NCBI RefSeq assembly: GCF_029504575.1
Contig: NZ_JAQFII010000001.1
Coordinates: 3,169,001-3,233,000, forward strand
Length of the DNA: 64,000 nucleotides
Source of the DNA: Streptomyces sp. SPB162
GTDB lineage: Bacteria; Actinomycetota; Actinomycetes; Streptomycetales; Streptomycetaceae
Reading direction: 5' to 3'
Shown piece by piece: positions 1 to 8,369 of this stretch (position 1 is the first letter of the stretch; the number at the start of each line of letters is the position of its first letter). Made by a program: the position numbers and the translations under genes. The notes under the pieces were generated by a model. The model did no database searches. It was given only the letters and a program-made list of their open reading frames with translations, and was not told the DNA's origin.

Positions 1-257
1 ACTACGACGGCGAGGTCAAGCACCACACCACGATCGGCAGCTACTGCAAGACCGGCTCCGACAACATGTTCGTGGCACCCGTCACAGTCGGGGACGGCGC
101 CTACACCGCCGCCGGCTCCGTGATCACCAAGGACGTACCGGCCGGTTCGCTGGCCGTGGCCCGCGGCCAGCAGCGGAACATCGAGGGCTGGGTCGCGCGC
201 AAGCGCCCCGGAAGCGCCGCCGCGGAGGCCGCCGAACGAGCCGGTCAGGGTGAGTAA
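1..257 (+). CDS. glmU: GlmU, bifunctional UDP-GlcNAc pyrophosphorylase / GlcN-1-P acetyltransferase (C-terminal part)
   Basis: The reading frame enters from the left edge (first complete codon at 3) and stops at 257, so only the last ~84 residues are present. They show the left-handed beta-helix acetyltransferase repeats, with the GlmU-like stretches [16 protein letters not shown] and [18 protein letters not shown], then a variable Ala/Glu/Arg-rich tail. GlmU acetylates glucosamine-1-phosphate and uridylylates the product to UDP-GlcNAc in the cytoplasm, feeding peptidoglycan synthesis. A hairpin follows and prs lies downstream, the usual actinobacterial order. The catalytic pyrophosphorylase half is outside the window. 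Confidence 0.93.
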   Translation, partial: YDGEVKHHTTIGSYCKTGSDNMFVAPVTVGDGAYTAAGSVITKDVPAGSLAVARGQQRNIEGWVARKRPGSAAAEAAERAGQGE

Positions 258-264
258 CGGCACT

Positions 265-293
265 CCCGCCGGGTCACGACGCGGCCCGGCGGG
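265..293 (+). terminator. Hairpin after glmU
   Basis: Perfect 9-bp arms, CCCGCCGGG (265-273) and CCCGGCGGG (285-293), with an 11-nt loop, start 7 nt after the glmU stop. There is no T-run, as is common for Streptomyces terminators. It probably separates glmU from prs. Confidence 0.5.
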
Positions 294-422
294 GCGTACC
301 GTAGAGGTGCACGGAATGCCGCAGGCCGACGTCCACGGGACGAAGCTGCGAACCGAGTCTTAACTGAGTCTTACCGGGGTCGCCTCCGAACCCCCGTGGA
401 CCCGTAGAACCAAGGAGACGGT

Positions 423-1403
423 GTGACCGGGCTCAAGACGACCGGTGAGAAGAAGCTGATGCTCTTCTCCGGACGCGCTCATCCGGAACTCGCGGAGGAG
501 GTGGCCCACCAGCTCGGTGTCGACCTCGTCCCGACCAAGGCGTTCGACTTCGCGAACGGTGAGATCTACGTTCGTTTCGAGGAGTCCGCGCGCGGCAGCG
601 ACGCGTTCGTGATCCAGAGCCACACCGCTCCGATCAACAAGTGGATCATGGAACAGCTGATCATGATCGATGCGCTGAAGCGGGCCTCCGCCAAGCGCAT
701 CACCGTGATCCTGCCGTTCTACGGCTACGCCCGCCAGGACAAGAAGCACCGCGGCCGCGAGCCGATCTCGGCCCGGCTGATGGCCGACCTGTTCAAGACC
801 GCGGGTGCCGACCGGCTGCTCGCCGTGGACCTGCACGCCTCGCAGATCCAGGGCTTCTTCGACGGCCCGGTGGACCACCTGATCTCGCTGCCGATCCTGG
901 CCGACTACGTCGGTGCCAAGGTCGACCGCACCAAGCTCACCATCGTCTCCCCGGACGCCGGCCGCGTCCGCGTGGCCGACAACTGGTGCGACCGGCTCGG
1001 CGCCCCGCTGGCCATCGTCCACAAGCGCCGTGACCCGGACGTCGCGAACCAGGTGACGGTCCATGAGGTCGTCGGTGACGTCAGGGGCCGCATCTGCGTG
1101 CTCGTCGACGACATGATCGACACCGGTGGCACCATCTGCGCCGCCGCGGACGCCCTGTTCGCCAACGGCGCCGAGGACGTCATCGTGGCGTCGACGCACG
1201 GTGTGCTCTCCGGCCCGGCCGCCGACCGGCTGAAGAACTCGCAGGTGAGCGAGTTCATCTTCACCAACTCGCTGCCGACCCCGGGCGAGCTGGAGCTGGA
1301 CAAGATCACGGTGCTCTCGATCGCCCCGACGCTCGCGTCCGCGATCCGCGAGGTCTTCGAGGACGGCTCGGTCACCAGCCTCTTCGACGGCGCCTCGCAC
1401 TGA
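423..1403 (+). CDS. prs: Ribose-phosphate pyrophosphokinase
   Basis: A 326-residue cytoplasmic enzyme of normal family length that makes PRPP from ribose-5-phosphate and ATP, for purine, pyrimidine, His, Trp and NAD synthesis. Visible motifs are the catalytic flexible loop RQDKKHRGREPIS (about residues 104-116), the DLHASQIQGFF signature (136-146) and the PRPP-binding loop VLVDDMIDTGGT (226-237). The GTG start at 423 is chosen because AAGGAG lies at 412-417. It sits between glmU and rplY, with no sign of disruption. Confidence 0.97.
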   Translation: MTGLKTTGEKKLMLFSGRAHPELAEEVAHQLGVDLVPTKAFDFANGEIYVRFEESARGSDAFVIQSHTAPINKWIMEQLIMIDALKRASAKRITVILPFYGYARQDKKHRGREPISARLMADLFKTAGADRLLAVDLHASQIQGFFDGPVDHLISLPILADYVGAKVDRTKLTIVSPDAGRVRVADNWCDRLGAPLAIVHKRRDPDVANQVTVHEVVGDVRGRICVLVDDMIDTGGTICAAADALFANGAEDVIVASTHGVLSGPAADRLKNSQVSEFIFTNSLPTPGELELDKITVLSIAPTLASAIREVFEDGSVTSLFDGASH

Positions 1404-1470
1404 ACCACTGATCGCCCGCGGTCGGTTACGACCGCACGTTGATCGATTTCGTCACGGCCTCCCCGCCGGG

Positions 1471-1476
1471 TAGACT
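1471..1476 (+). promoter_or_regulatory. Possible -10 element for rplY
   Basis: TAGACT matches the TANNNT vegetative -10 consensus and lies 132 nt before the rplY start, implying a leader of about 125 nt. No convincing -35 is seen at 17-18 nt spacing, so this is a weak call. Confidence 0.3.
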
Positions 1477-1608
1477 CCTGGAGTTTGCTCGGCGAGGGAG
1501 GCTTTTTCGTCTCCGTTATCGGCGCGCTCCTCGTAAGTGGATCGGCCCCCGTCGTGGGCCGGGCGACATGTGTCCCAGCCATTCGTCTCTTTACGAGGAG
1601 TGATTCTC

Positions 1609-2199
1609 ATGTCCGAGGTCAAGCTCAGCGCCGAGGTCCGTACCGAATTCGGCAAGGGTGCCGCCCGTCGTGCGCGCCGCGCCAACCTGGTCCCCGGTGT
1701 CGTCTACGGCCACGGCGCCACCCCGGTGCACGTGAACCTCCCGGGTCACGCGCTGCTGCTCGCGCTCCGCACCAAGAACGTCCTGATCAGCCTCGAGGTC
1801 GAGGGTAAGACCACCTTCGTGCTCCCCAAGGCCGTCCAGCGCGACGCCATCAAGGGCTTCCTCAAGCACGTCGACCTGCTCACCGTGAAGCGCGGCGAGA
1901 AGGTCAACGTCGAGGTGGCCGTGCACACCGAGGGCGAGCTGGCCCCGGGCGGCGGCCTGCTGGAGCACGTCCTCAACGCCCTGCCGGTCGAGGCCGAGGC
2001 CACCCACATCCCGACCTCCGTCTCCGTCTCCATCGAGGGCCTGGAGGCCGGCGCCGCCATCCTCGCGAAGGACATCACGCTGCCCGAGGGCACCGTGCTG
2101 ACGATCGACGGCGACACCGTCGTCATCCAGGTCGTGGCCCCGCAGGCCGAGGAGCCGGCGGACGAGTCCGCCGCCCCGGCCGAGACCACCGAGGCCTGA
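1609..2199 (+). CDS. rplY: 50S ribosomal protein L25 / general stress protein Ctc
   Basis: A 196-residue member of the long L25/TL5/Ctc family: an N-terminal 5S-rRNA-binding beta-barrel (about residues 1-90) followed by the C-terminal TL5-type domain and an acidic Ala/Glu tail. The start is the ATG at 1609, with GAGGAG at 1595-1600; an in-frame GTG further upstream has no ribosome site and would add residues unlike the family. It binds 5S rRNA in the large subunit and is stress-linked in Gram-positives. A strong hairpin follows, so it is probably transcribed without pth. Confidence 0.93.
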   Translation: MSEVKLSAEVRTEFGKGAARRARRANLVPGVVYGHGATPVHVNLPGHALLLALRTKNVLISLEVEGKTTFVLPKAVQRDAIKGFLKHVDLLTVKRGEKVNVEVAVHTEGELAPGGGLLEHVLNALPVEAEATHIPTSVSVSIEGLEAGAAILAKDITLPEGTVLTIDGDTVVIQVVAPQAEEPADESAAPAETTEA

Positions 2200-2223
2200 T
2201 CCTCCCGCCTCCGCTGTCCCGGA

Positions 2224-2257
2224 CCGCCGCCCCGCTCCCTCCGGAGCGGGGCGGCGG
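2224..2257 (+). terminator. Strong hairpin terminator after rplY
   Basis: Perfect 15-bp stem: CCGCCGCCCCGCTCC at 2224-2238, loop CTCC, and the complementary arm at 2243-2257. It starts 24 nt after the rplY stop, so factor-independent termination between rplY and pth is likely. Confidence 0.8.
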
Positions 2258-2284
2258 TTCGGGTTGCGACGTCAGTGGACTTGA

Positions 2285-2884
2285 ATGGACGGCATGAGCA
2301 TGAGCAGTTCGCCCGCCCCCGAGGGGCCTTGGCTGGTGGCCGGGCTCGGCAACCCCGGCCCCGAGTACGCCGGCAACCGGCACAACATCGGCTTCATGGT
2401 GGCCGACCTGCTCGCGGAGCGGATCCGCGGCAGGTTCAAGACCCACAAGAGCCGGGCGCAGGTGGTCGAGGGGAGGATCGCCGGCCAACGGGTGGTGCTG
2501 GCCAAGCCGATGACGTTCATGAACCTCTCCGGCGGGCCCGTGACGGGACTGCGCGACTTCTACAAGGTGCCCACCGGGCAGATCATCGCCGTCCACGACG
2601 AACTGGACATCGACTACCCGACGCTGCGGCTGAAGCTGGGCGGCGGCGACAACGGCCACAACGGCCTGAAGTCGATCACCAAGTCGCTGGGCCCCGACTA
2701 CCTGCGGGTGCGCTGCGGCATCGGACGGCCGCCCGGCCGGATGGACGTGGCGGCCTTCGTACTGAAGGACTTCTCCTCGACCGAGCGCAAGGAGCTGGAC
2801 TGGTTCGTCGACCGCTCCGCCGACGCCGTCGAGTCGCTGATCTCCGACGGCCTGGAGCGGGCCCAGGGCACGTACCACAGCTGA
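2285..2884 (+). CDS. pth: Peptidyl-tRNA hydrolase
   Basis: A 199-residue cytoplasmic esterase that releases peptides from prematurely dropped peptidyl-tRNA. The family signature [17 protein letters not shown] places catalytic His33 in the NRHN motif; conserved [12 protein letters not shown] and HDELDID segments and the [11 protein letters not shown] tRNA-binding stretch follow. Length is typical. Start codons at 2285, 2294 and 2300 are all in frame and none has a clear Shine-Dalgarno site, so the first few residues are uncertain. Confidence 0.95.
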   Translation: MDGMSMSSSPAPEGPWLVAGLGNPGPEYAGNRHNIGFMVADLLAERIRGRFKTHKSRAQVVEGRIAGQRVVLAKPMTFMNLSGGPVTGLRDFYKVPTGQIIAVHDELDIDYPTLRLKLGGGDNGHNGLKSITKSLGPDYLRVRCGIGRPPGRMDVAAFVLKDFSSTERKELDWFVDRSADAVESLISDGLERAQGTYHS

Positions 2885-2922
2885 CACCGCCCACCTTCGG
2901 GCACGGCAGTTGACTCCATGGC

Positions 2923-3442
2923 ATGTCATGGCCAAAGATCGCCCGCATGGTCAAACGGAGCCGGGCCCGCCGGGCGGCGGAGAGTGCCTGGGGCGTGCTG
3001 CTCGTCGGCAAGGCCGTGATCCTGTCGGCGGTGGTCGCCCTACTGCTCGCCTCGGGTGTGTGGGTGTCCTGGGGCACCGCCCAGCACGTGATGCTCACCA
3101 AGGGCCGCGAGCGCGGCACCATGACGGTGGCCGCCTGCGGCGACAGGACCTGCACCGGCCCCTTCGCCCCCACCGGGGCCGCCACGGCGCGGCCCAAGGT
3201 CACCGTCACCCGGTCCGTCACCCACCACACCGGCGAGAAGCTCAAGGTCGCCGTGAAGCCGGGCACCGATGACGTCGTGCGCCACCGGCTGGGCCGGCGT
3301 GCTGTACGCCTGGGTCCCGCTCGGCGGCGCCCTCCTGCTGGCCGCACTGGTGCTCGTGGGGGGACTGCGGATGCCCCGCAGCGCCTGGACGGCCGGCTTG
3401 GCGGGCGCGGCCCTGATGGTCGCCGCCTTCGCCCTGCTCTGA
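2923..3442 (+). pseudogene. Small membrane protein, frameshifted
   Basis: The first frame (2923 to about 3282) encodes a basic N-terminus, a membrane segment near VLLVGKAVILSAVVALLLAS and an extracytoplasmic part ending TGEKLKVAVKPGTDDVVR. Protein-like sequence then continues in another frame as TGWAGVLYAWVPLGGALLLA (a second membrane segment) and stops at 3442. Deleting one C at 3282/3283 rejoins the frames as VVRTGWAGVLYAW. Read without repair, the frame would run to 4212 with compositionally implausible sequence antisense to the next gene. Restored length is about 172 residues with two membrane helices; function is not recognised. It may be a sequencing error rather than a decayed gene. 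Confidence 0.7.
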
Positions 3443-3507
3443 GCCGCCGGACCCGGGTCGGGTCACGGAACCCCGATGAACCTCTCCGGCGTTCCCCAAG
3501 GGCTGTC

Positions 3508-3549
3508 CCAGGCGTCCCGGGCCAGGCGGGATTTGTCAGACACGGCCTA
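3508..3549. repeat. Solo MITE right end
   Basis: Positions 3508-3550 match 27664-27706, the right end of the MITE, at 42 of 43 bases, including the terminal TTTGTCAGACACGGCCTA. No matching left end is found upstream, so this is a relic or one-ended copy. The TAG stop of the next gene (minus strand) lies in the terminal CTA. Confidence 0.65.
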
Positions 3550-4131
3550 GAACTCGTCGACTGTGGCCAGGTCGATGTCGATGTCGTAGGGAACGCTGGT
3601 CCTGAGCAGGTCGTGGTGGATGCCGGTGAGGGCGTAGGCCTGGGTGACCTTGTCGAGTTCGTAGACGTGGACCACCGGGTGAGCGTCCTGACCTGCCATC
3701 TCGACCAGCCAGAAGTTCTCGATGCCCGCCGCGGCGTACTTTCGCGGCTTGGTGTCGCGGTCGCGCGCCTCGGAGTCCGGGGACACGACTTCGACGGCGA
3801 GAAGGACATCGGCCGCGTCGAAGCGGGTCTGGAGGCGGCTGGTAACCGCCTCGGCGCGTACGACCGAGACATCGGGCTCCGGGCCGTCGCGCCGGTTCAG
3901 GATGACGGTCATCTCGCGGACCGCCTTCAGATGCTTCGGAACGGTACGGCGCAAGCCGCTCACCAGCAGGTCGATCACCACGCTGTGGAAATATCGCTGC
4001 GGAGTCACGAACACCAGGCTCCCGTCGATCAGCTCCGTGTGCGGCGGGAGGTCGGGCAGCGTCAGCAGGTCGTCCACGGTGTAGCCGTCCTGCGGCGGCA
4101 CCGGCCAGTGGTGCACGGACTCGGCGGTCAT
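3547..4131 (-). CDS. Uma2 family (DUF820) putative endonuclease
   Basis: A 194-residue protein of the Uma2/DUF820 group, which has a restriction-endonuclease-like fold and is abundant in actinobacteria and cyanobacteria; its biological role is largely unknown. The PD-(D/E)XK-like core is visible as EPDVSVVRAE and LLAVEVVSPDSEARDRDTK, where the Asp, Glu and Lys positions are kept. The start at 4131 is chosen for the strong GGAGGAACC just upstream; a further in-frame Met at 4200 lacks this. The stop codon falls in the MITE-like terminal repeat, so the original C-terminus may have been altered by insertion. Confidence 0.82.
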   Translation of the reverse strand: MTAESVHHWPVPPQDGYTVDDLLTLPDLPPHTELIDGSLVFVTPQRYFHSVVIDLLVSGLRRTVPKHLKAVREMTVILNRRDGPEPDVSVVRAEAVTSRLQTRFDAADVLLAVEVVSPDSEARDRDTKPRKYAAAGIENFWLVEMAGQDAHPVVHVYELDKVTQAYALTGIHHDLLRTSVPYDIDIDLATVDEF

Positions 4132-4245
4132 GGTTCCTCCCATGGACGGGATTCTGCAGTCTGCCTTCACCGTAGCGGGCGGCACTGTCCGCCACCTCAC
4201 CCGGACGCGTGATGCCGGTCCGCGCGCTGACGGGCCCGGCGGCCC

Positions 4246-4611
4246 TCACGCGGGGTCCGGTTCCAGGAACTCCAGGCGGTTGCCGACGGGGTCGTCGCAG
4301 TAGAAGCGGCGGTGTCCTGGCAGGTCGGCGTCCCACACGACGCTCGCGCCGCGCTCCTCCAGCCGCCGGGCGTACGCGGTGATGCCGTCGACCCTGATGC
4401 CCGGATGCGCCTTCCTGGCCGGGCGGAAGTCCTGCTCGACGCCAAGGTGGATCTGTGCCGCGCCGGAGCCGAACCAGCAGCCGCCGCGGGCGGCGAGCAC
4501 CGGCGGCTTGGGGAGTTCGGTCATGCCGAGGACGTCCCCGTAGAAGGCGCGCAGCGCGTCCTCACTGCCGGGCGGCGCCGCGAGTTGTACGTGGTCGAGG
4601 GCGCTGATCAC
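4246..4611 (-). CDS. VOC (glyoxalase/bleomycin-resistance) family protein
   Basis: A 121-residue single vicinal-oxygen-chelate protein. It begins ISALDHVQLAAPPGSEDALR and ends with the typical YCDDPVGNRLEFLEP; His and Glu metal-ligand positions (HVQL, QIHLG, LEFLE) are present. The GTG start at 4611 overlaps the methyltransferase stop by 4 nt (GTGA), so the two are translationally coupled. The family includes lyases, dioxygenases and drug-binding proteins; substrate cannot be told. Confidence 0.88.
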   Translation of the reverse strand: MISALDHVQLAAPPGSEDALRAFYGDVLGMTELPKPPVLAARGGCWFGSGAAQIHLGVEQDFRPARKAHPGIRVDGITAYARRLEERGASVVWDADLPGHRRFYCDDPVGNRLEFLEPDPA

Positions 4612-5432
4612 GCGGACACCGCCTCCTTGCGCGCGACCACGAAGATCCGGCGGAACGGGAAGACCGTGCCGTGCGGACCGGCCGGATACGCCGTGCGCAG
4701 CAGCTCCCCGTACTCGGCGAGGAACTCCTCGCGCGCGCCGTGGTCGTCCCCGAGGGCGGTCAGCACCGGGCGCAGTGCGGTGCCCTTCGTCCATTCGAGC
4801 ACCGGGTCGGGGCCCTGGAGGCGGTGCAGGTACGTGGTCTCCCAGACGTCGGTCTCGCAGCCGAGGCGGCTCAGGAGCTGGAAGTACTCCTCGGGTTCGT
4901 GGATCAGGACGTGGCGGTCGGCGCTGCCGCCCAGCCGGGGCCGCCACCTCGGGGACGCGACGAGTCCGGCGAGGAGGACATGGCTGGGGGCCGCGTAGTT
5001 GCCGGGGACCTGGAACGCGAGGGTCCCGCCGGGGGCCAGGTTGTCCAGCCAGCCGGGGAACCGCTCCGCGTGGCCCTCGACCCACTGCAGGGCGGCGTTG
5101 GCGATGACGAGGTCGTAGGTCTCCTCCGGCGCCCAGTGCGCGATGTCGGCGGCGCGGAAGTCCAGGTGCCCGCCGCCGGGGGTCGGGCCGGCGTAGGCGC
5201 GGGCCGCGTCCAGCATCTCGGGCGAGTTGTCGAAGCCGGTGATCCGGGCGTCCGGCCACCGCCGGCCGAGCACCGTGGTGACGGTGCCGGGACCGCAGCC
5301 CAGGTCCGCGATGCGTGGCGGCTGTCCCGGGAGGGCGGGGACCCGGGCGAGCAGTTCGTGGAAGGGGCGGGTGCGGTGGTCGGTGTGGTGCAGGTACTGC
5401 TGGGGGTCCCAGGCGGGTGCTGCTGCCGGCAC
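4608..5432 (-). CDS. tam: Trans-aconitate 2-methyltransferase
   Basis: A 274-residue class I SAM-dependent methyltransferase. DLGCGPGT (about residues 43-50) is SAM motif I; WDPQQYLHHTDHRTRPFHEL and ANAALQWVEGH are characteristic of Tam, which methylates trans-aconitate, an aconitase inhibitor. The GTG start at 5432 has GGAGG 8 nt upstream; more upstream starts add unrelated sequence. It is first in an operon with the VOC gene and divergent from marR across a palindromic operator, so it is probably repressed by that MarR protein. Confidence 0.88.
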   Translation of the reverse strand: MPAAAPAWDPQQYLHHTDHRTRPFHELLARVPALPGQPPRIADLGCGPGTVTTVLGRRWPDARITGFDNSPEMLDAARAYAGPTPGGGHLDFRAADIAHWAPEETYDLVIANAALQWVEGHAERFPGWLDNLAPGGTLAFQVPGNYAAPSHVLLAGLVASPRWRPRLGGSADRHVLIHEPEEYFQLLSRLGCETDVWETTYLHRLQGPDPVLEWTKGTALRPVLTALGDDHGAREEFLAEYGELLRTAYPAGPHGTVFPFRRIFVVARKEAVSA

Positions 5433-5507
5433 GTTTCTGCCTCCCTGGCGGATCCGGTGGTCTCGTCCGGTGATCTGCTGACGCCCTCCACGGTGCCCCA
5501 TAATTTA

Positions 5508-5521
5508 TCTTGACGTCAAGA
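5508..5521. promoter_or_regulatory. Palindromic MarR-type operator
   Basis: TCTTGACGTCAAGA is a perfect 14-bp palindrome in an A/T-rich patch between the divergent tam and marR genes. It lies just upstream of a TAAATT candidate -10 for tam. Similar TTGAC-type palindromes are typical MarR-family sites, so it probably controls both directions. Confidence 0.65.
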
Positions 5522-5556
5522 GACTTCATATCGACAGAACCACTACACTGATCGTC

Positions 5557-6054
5557 ATGGAGGACGAGGTCGACCGGTTGGTCGCTGCATGGCGCCGAGA
5601 GCGCCCCGACCTCGACGTGGAACCGCTCGAGGTGCTCAGCCGCGTCAGCAGGCTGGCCCGCCACCTGGACCGGGCACGGCGGCTGGCGTTCTCCGAGCAC
5701 AGCCTGGAGCCGTGGGAGTTCGACGTGCTCACCTCGCTGCGCCGCACCGGCGATCCTTACCAGCTCTCCCCCGGGCAGCTGCTCACGCAGACCCTCGTCA
5801 CCTCCGGCACGATGACCAACCGGATCGACAGGCTCGCCAAGAAGGGCCTGGTGGAACGGCTCCCGGACCCCTCGGACCGGCGTGGGGTGCTCGTCCGGCT
5901 CACCCCCGAGGGGCGCGAGCGCGCCGACCAGGCGCTGGCCGGGCTGCTCGCGCAGGAGCGGTCCATCCTCGGTGAGCTGACGGACCGCCAGCGCGGCGAC
6001 CTCGCGGCGCTGCTACGACAGCTGACCGCTCCGTTCGACAACATCCCCGGCTGA
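5557..6054 (+). CDS. MarR family transcriptional regulator
   Basis: A 165-residue winged-helix regulator. The recognition region GQLLTQTLVTSGTMTNRID and wing RLPDPSDRRGVLVRLTPEG are clear MarR hallmarks. No Shine-Dalgarno is visible; TACACT ends 7 nt before the ATG, so the mRNA is probably leaderless. It is divergent from tam-VOC with a 14-bp palindrome between them, suggesting an autoregulated repressor of that pair; the ligand is unknown. Its 3' end overlaps the convergent response-regulator gene by 42 nt. Confidence 0.93.
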   Translation: MEDEVDRLVAAWRRERPDLDVEPLEVLSRVSRLARHLDRARRLAFSEHSLEPWEFDVLTSLRRTGDPYQLSPGQLLTQTLVTSGTMTNRIDRLAKKGLVERLPDPSDRRGVLVRLTPEGRERADQALAGLLAQERSILGELTDRQRGDLAALLRQLTAPFDNIPG

Positions 6055-6873
6055 CGGGACCAGCTCCACCGGTCCGACGCCGGCCCGGCGCGCGAGCGCG
6101 ACCGCCGCCAGCGTCGAGTGCACGCCCAGCTTCCCCAGCACGTTCTGCATGTGCGTGCGGACGGTGTGCGGGGAAAGGAAGAGCCGCTCGGCGACCGCCT
6201 TGCGGCCGAGCCCCGCCACCATGCAGCGCAGCACCTCCTGCTCGCGCGGCGTCAGCGACTCCACCAGCCGCTCGCTCTCGGTGCGGTGCCGGCGGGCGGC
6301 CGTCAGCTCCCGCAGCACGCCGGTGAGCAGCGCGGGCGGCAGATGCGTCTCGTCCCGCAGCACGCCGCGCATCACGGCCAGCAACCGCGAGAGCGAGCAG
6401 TCCTTGGCGACCCAGCCGGAGGCCCCGGCCTGCAGCGCGCGGGCCGCGCGGCGCGCGTCGTCCCGTTCGGCCAGCACCACGGTGCGCGTCGAGGGGTACT
6501 CGGAGCGGACCCGTTCCACCAGCCCGATCCCGTCGACCAACTGGTCCGGGACGGCCGCCGCGGCCGGCCCCGGATGGTCCCCATGGCGCGCGTCCGACAC
6601 CAGCCGCGGCACCGCCGTCAGCGTGCCGGCGCCCACCGGGCTCCCCGGCGGGCGGAACACCACGCCGAGGTCGGCGTCCACCAGCAGCACGTCGTACCTG
6701 CGGTTGTCCGCCACCGCGCGCTCCAGACAGCGCTGTGCGGCAGGACCGCTGCCGGCCGCCGACACGTCGACGTCCGGCTCCGCCGCGAGTGCGGCCGCCA
6801 GCGATTCTGCGAAGATCCGGTGATCGTCCACGACGAGAACACGAATGCGTCCCACGGGCCCCACTCCCGGCAT
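6013..6873 (-). CDS. NarL/LuxR-type response regulator with an expanded receiver
   Basis: A 286-residue protein: receiver-like domain (about residues 8-165) and a C-terminal LuxR helix-turn-helix (TPREQEVLRCMVAGL ... LSPHTVRTHMQNVLGKLG). The receiver keeps the acidic pair (VVDDH), an Asp in LLVDADL and a Lys in WVAKD, but has a Gly/Pro/Ala-rich insertion of about 35-40 residues after the putative phospho-acceptor strand. No kinase gene is adjacent. The start at 6873 has GGAGGG upstream. A related regulator lies on the far side of the gal operon in the same orientation. Confidence 0.85.
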   Translation of the reverse strand: MPGVGPVGRIRVLVVDDHRIFAESLAAALAAEPDVDVSAAGSGPAAQRCLERAVADNRRYDVLLVDADLGVVFRPPGSPVGAGTLTAVPRLVSDARHGDHPGPAAAAVPDQLVDGIGLVERVRSEYPSTRTVVLAERDDARRAARALQAGASGWVAKDCSLSRLLAVMRGVLRDETHLPPALLTGVLRELTAARRHRTESERLVESLTPREQEVLRCMVAGLGRKAVAERLFLSPHTVRTHMQNVLGKLGVHSTLAAVALARRAGVGPVELVPSAGDVVERSGQLS

Positions 6874-7226
6874 GTCGCCCTCCCCCACGGTTGGGTTCGC
6901 GATCGCATGGGATCCGGCGCCCGGAAACAGGATGTTCCACCACAGCCCCGCACGACCGCCGTCGACGCGCGTCCGAGGTGCCTGTTCCGGGTGCCGAATC
7001 CTTGCGTCTCGCCCCCTGATCGCGCCGGCCCCCACCGGCGCTGTGTCAGAAGCGTAGGGGCCGGGGGCGCCGATAGCGCCCGATTGGCAGAAGTGGCCGG
7101 TAGCAGCGGATGCATTCGGCCAACCCGCGGGGCGCACGGGAACGTTGGTGCTTCGAGTCCATGAAGAATCCGGCCGGTCGGGGTTTGGGACGTCCCGGCA
7201 GTTGGACGTCCGACCGGCCGACCGGC
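6874..7226. other. 353-nt intergenic region upstream of the response regulator
   Basis: No credible gene is seen. It holds the likely promoter area of the downstream regulator and, near its right end, a possible galK terminator. The longer open frame continuing upstream of 6873 has no family-like sequence. Confidence 0.5.
7172..7219 (-). terminator. Possible galK terminator
   Basis: Inverted arms GGCCGGTCGG (7172-7181) and CCGACCGGCC (7210-7219), with GGACGTCC repeated inside the 28-nt loop, lie just downstream of the galK stop. The long loop makes this only moderately convincing. Confidence 0.4.
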
Positions 7227-8369
7227 CTAGAGGCGGCGGGCGCCGGCCGACGGGACCGCCGTGAAGACCCGCGGCTCCTGGAGGCCCGCTGCGGCGAAGG
7301 CCGAGACGACCGCTTCGGTGATCTTCTCCGCCGCGTCGCTCTCCGCGAGGACGATGGCCGAGCCGCCGAAGCCGCCACCGGTCATCCGCGCGCCCAGCGC
7401 TCCGGAGGCGTTGGCGGTGTCGACCACGAGGTCCAACTCGGCGCAGGAGATGCGGAAGTCGTCGCGCAGCGAGACGTGACCCGCCGTCAGCACCTCCCCG
7501 ATGTCCCGGGTGCGGCCCGCGTCCAGCAGCTCGATGACCTGCTCGACCCGGTGGTTCTCGGTGACGATGTGGCGGACGAGACCGAGGATGCTCTCGTCCT
7601 GGCCGCCCTGACGCAGCCGGTCGAGGGCTGCCGCCAGGCCGTCGTAGGGGATGTCGCGCAGCGCGGGGACCCCGAGGGCGACGGCGCCGGCCTCGCAGCC
7701 GGCCCGGCGCTCGGCGTACGAACCGTCACTGTGCGCGTGCTTGACGCGGGTGTCCACGACCAGCAGCCGCATCCCCTCCGCCGCGAGGTCCAGCGGCACC
7801 TGGCGCTGCGATCCGTCGCGGGTGTCCACGAACAGGGCGTGTCCCGCCGTGCAGCAGGCGGACGCCGTCTGGTCCATGATCCCGGTGGGAGCGCCGACGT
7901 AGACGTTCTCGGCGCGCTGGCAGAGCAGGGCCATCGCGGGCCGCTCGATGCCGAGTCCGTGCAGGTCGTTGAGGGCGAGGGCGGTGACGACCTCCAGCGC
8001 GGCCGACGAGGACAGCCCGGCGCCGGTGGGGACCGTGCTCTCGTAGTGGATGTCGGCGCCGGTGAGCCGGTGCCCCGTCTCGCGCAGCGCCCACACCACG
8101 CCCGCCGGGTACGAGGCCCAGCCGTCGTCCCGGCCGGGCGCCAGCTCGTCGAGCCGCAGCTCAACGATGCCGCCGGGCATGTCGCCCGAGTGCAGGCGCA
8201 GCAGGCCGTCGTCGCGGCGGGCGACCGAGGCCACGGTGGTGTGCGGCAGCGCGAACGGCATCACGAAGCCGTCGTTGTAGTCGGTGTGCTCACCGATCAG
8301 GTTCACCCGGCCGGGCGCGGCCCACACGCCCTCCGGGGCGGTGCCGAACACCTCTTCGAACACGGTCAC
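7227..8369 (-). CDS. galK: Galactokinase
   Basis: A 380-residue GHMP kinase that phosphorylates galactose at C1 in the Leloir pathway. The galactokinase signature [15 protein letters not shown] (about residues 20-34), ATP loop [13 protein letters not shown] and C-terminal [11 protein letters not shown] are all present. The GTG start at 8369 overlaps the galE stop by 4 nt (GTGA), so it is the coupled third gene of galTEK. Confidence 0.97.
   Translation of the reverse strand: MTVFEEVFGTAPEGVWAAPGRVNLIGEHTDYNDGFVMPFALPHTTVASVARRDDGLLRLHSGDMPGGIVELRLDELAPGRDDGWASYPAGVVWALRETGHRLTGADIHYESTVPTGAGLSSSAALEVVTALALNDLHGLGIERPAMALLCQRAENVYVGAPTGIMDQTASACCTAGHALFVDTRDGSQRQVPLDLAAEGMRLLVVDTRVKHAHSDGSYAERRAGCEAGAVALGVPALRDIPYDGLAAALDRLRQGGQDESILGLVRHIVTENHRVEQVIELLDAGRTRDIGEVLTAGHVSLRDDFRISCAELDLVVDTANASGALGARMTGGGFGGSAIVLAESDAAEKITEAVVSAFAAAGLQEPRVFTAVPSAGARRL

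Noticed and set aside
360-1400. Long open frame antisense to prs (and similar ones opposite most genes)
   Set aside because: G+C-rich genes leave long stop-free antisense frames; the sequence is Arg/Gly/Asp-rich, lacks family similarity and has no ribosome site.
2923-4212. 429-residue reading frame
   Set aside because: Family-like sequence stops at about 3282 and the rest is antisense to the Uma2 gene; better explained by a frameshift.
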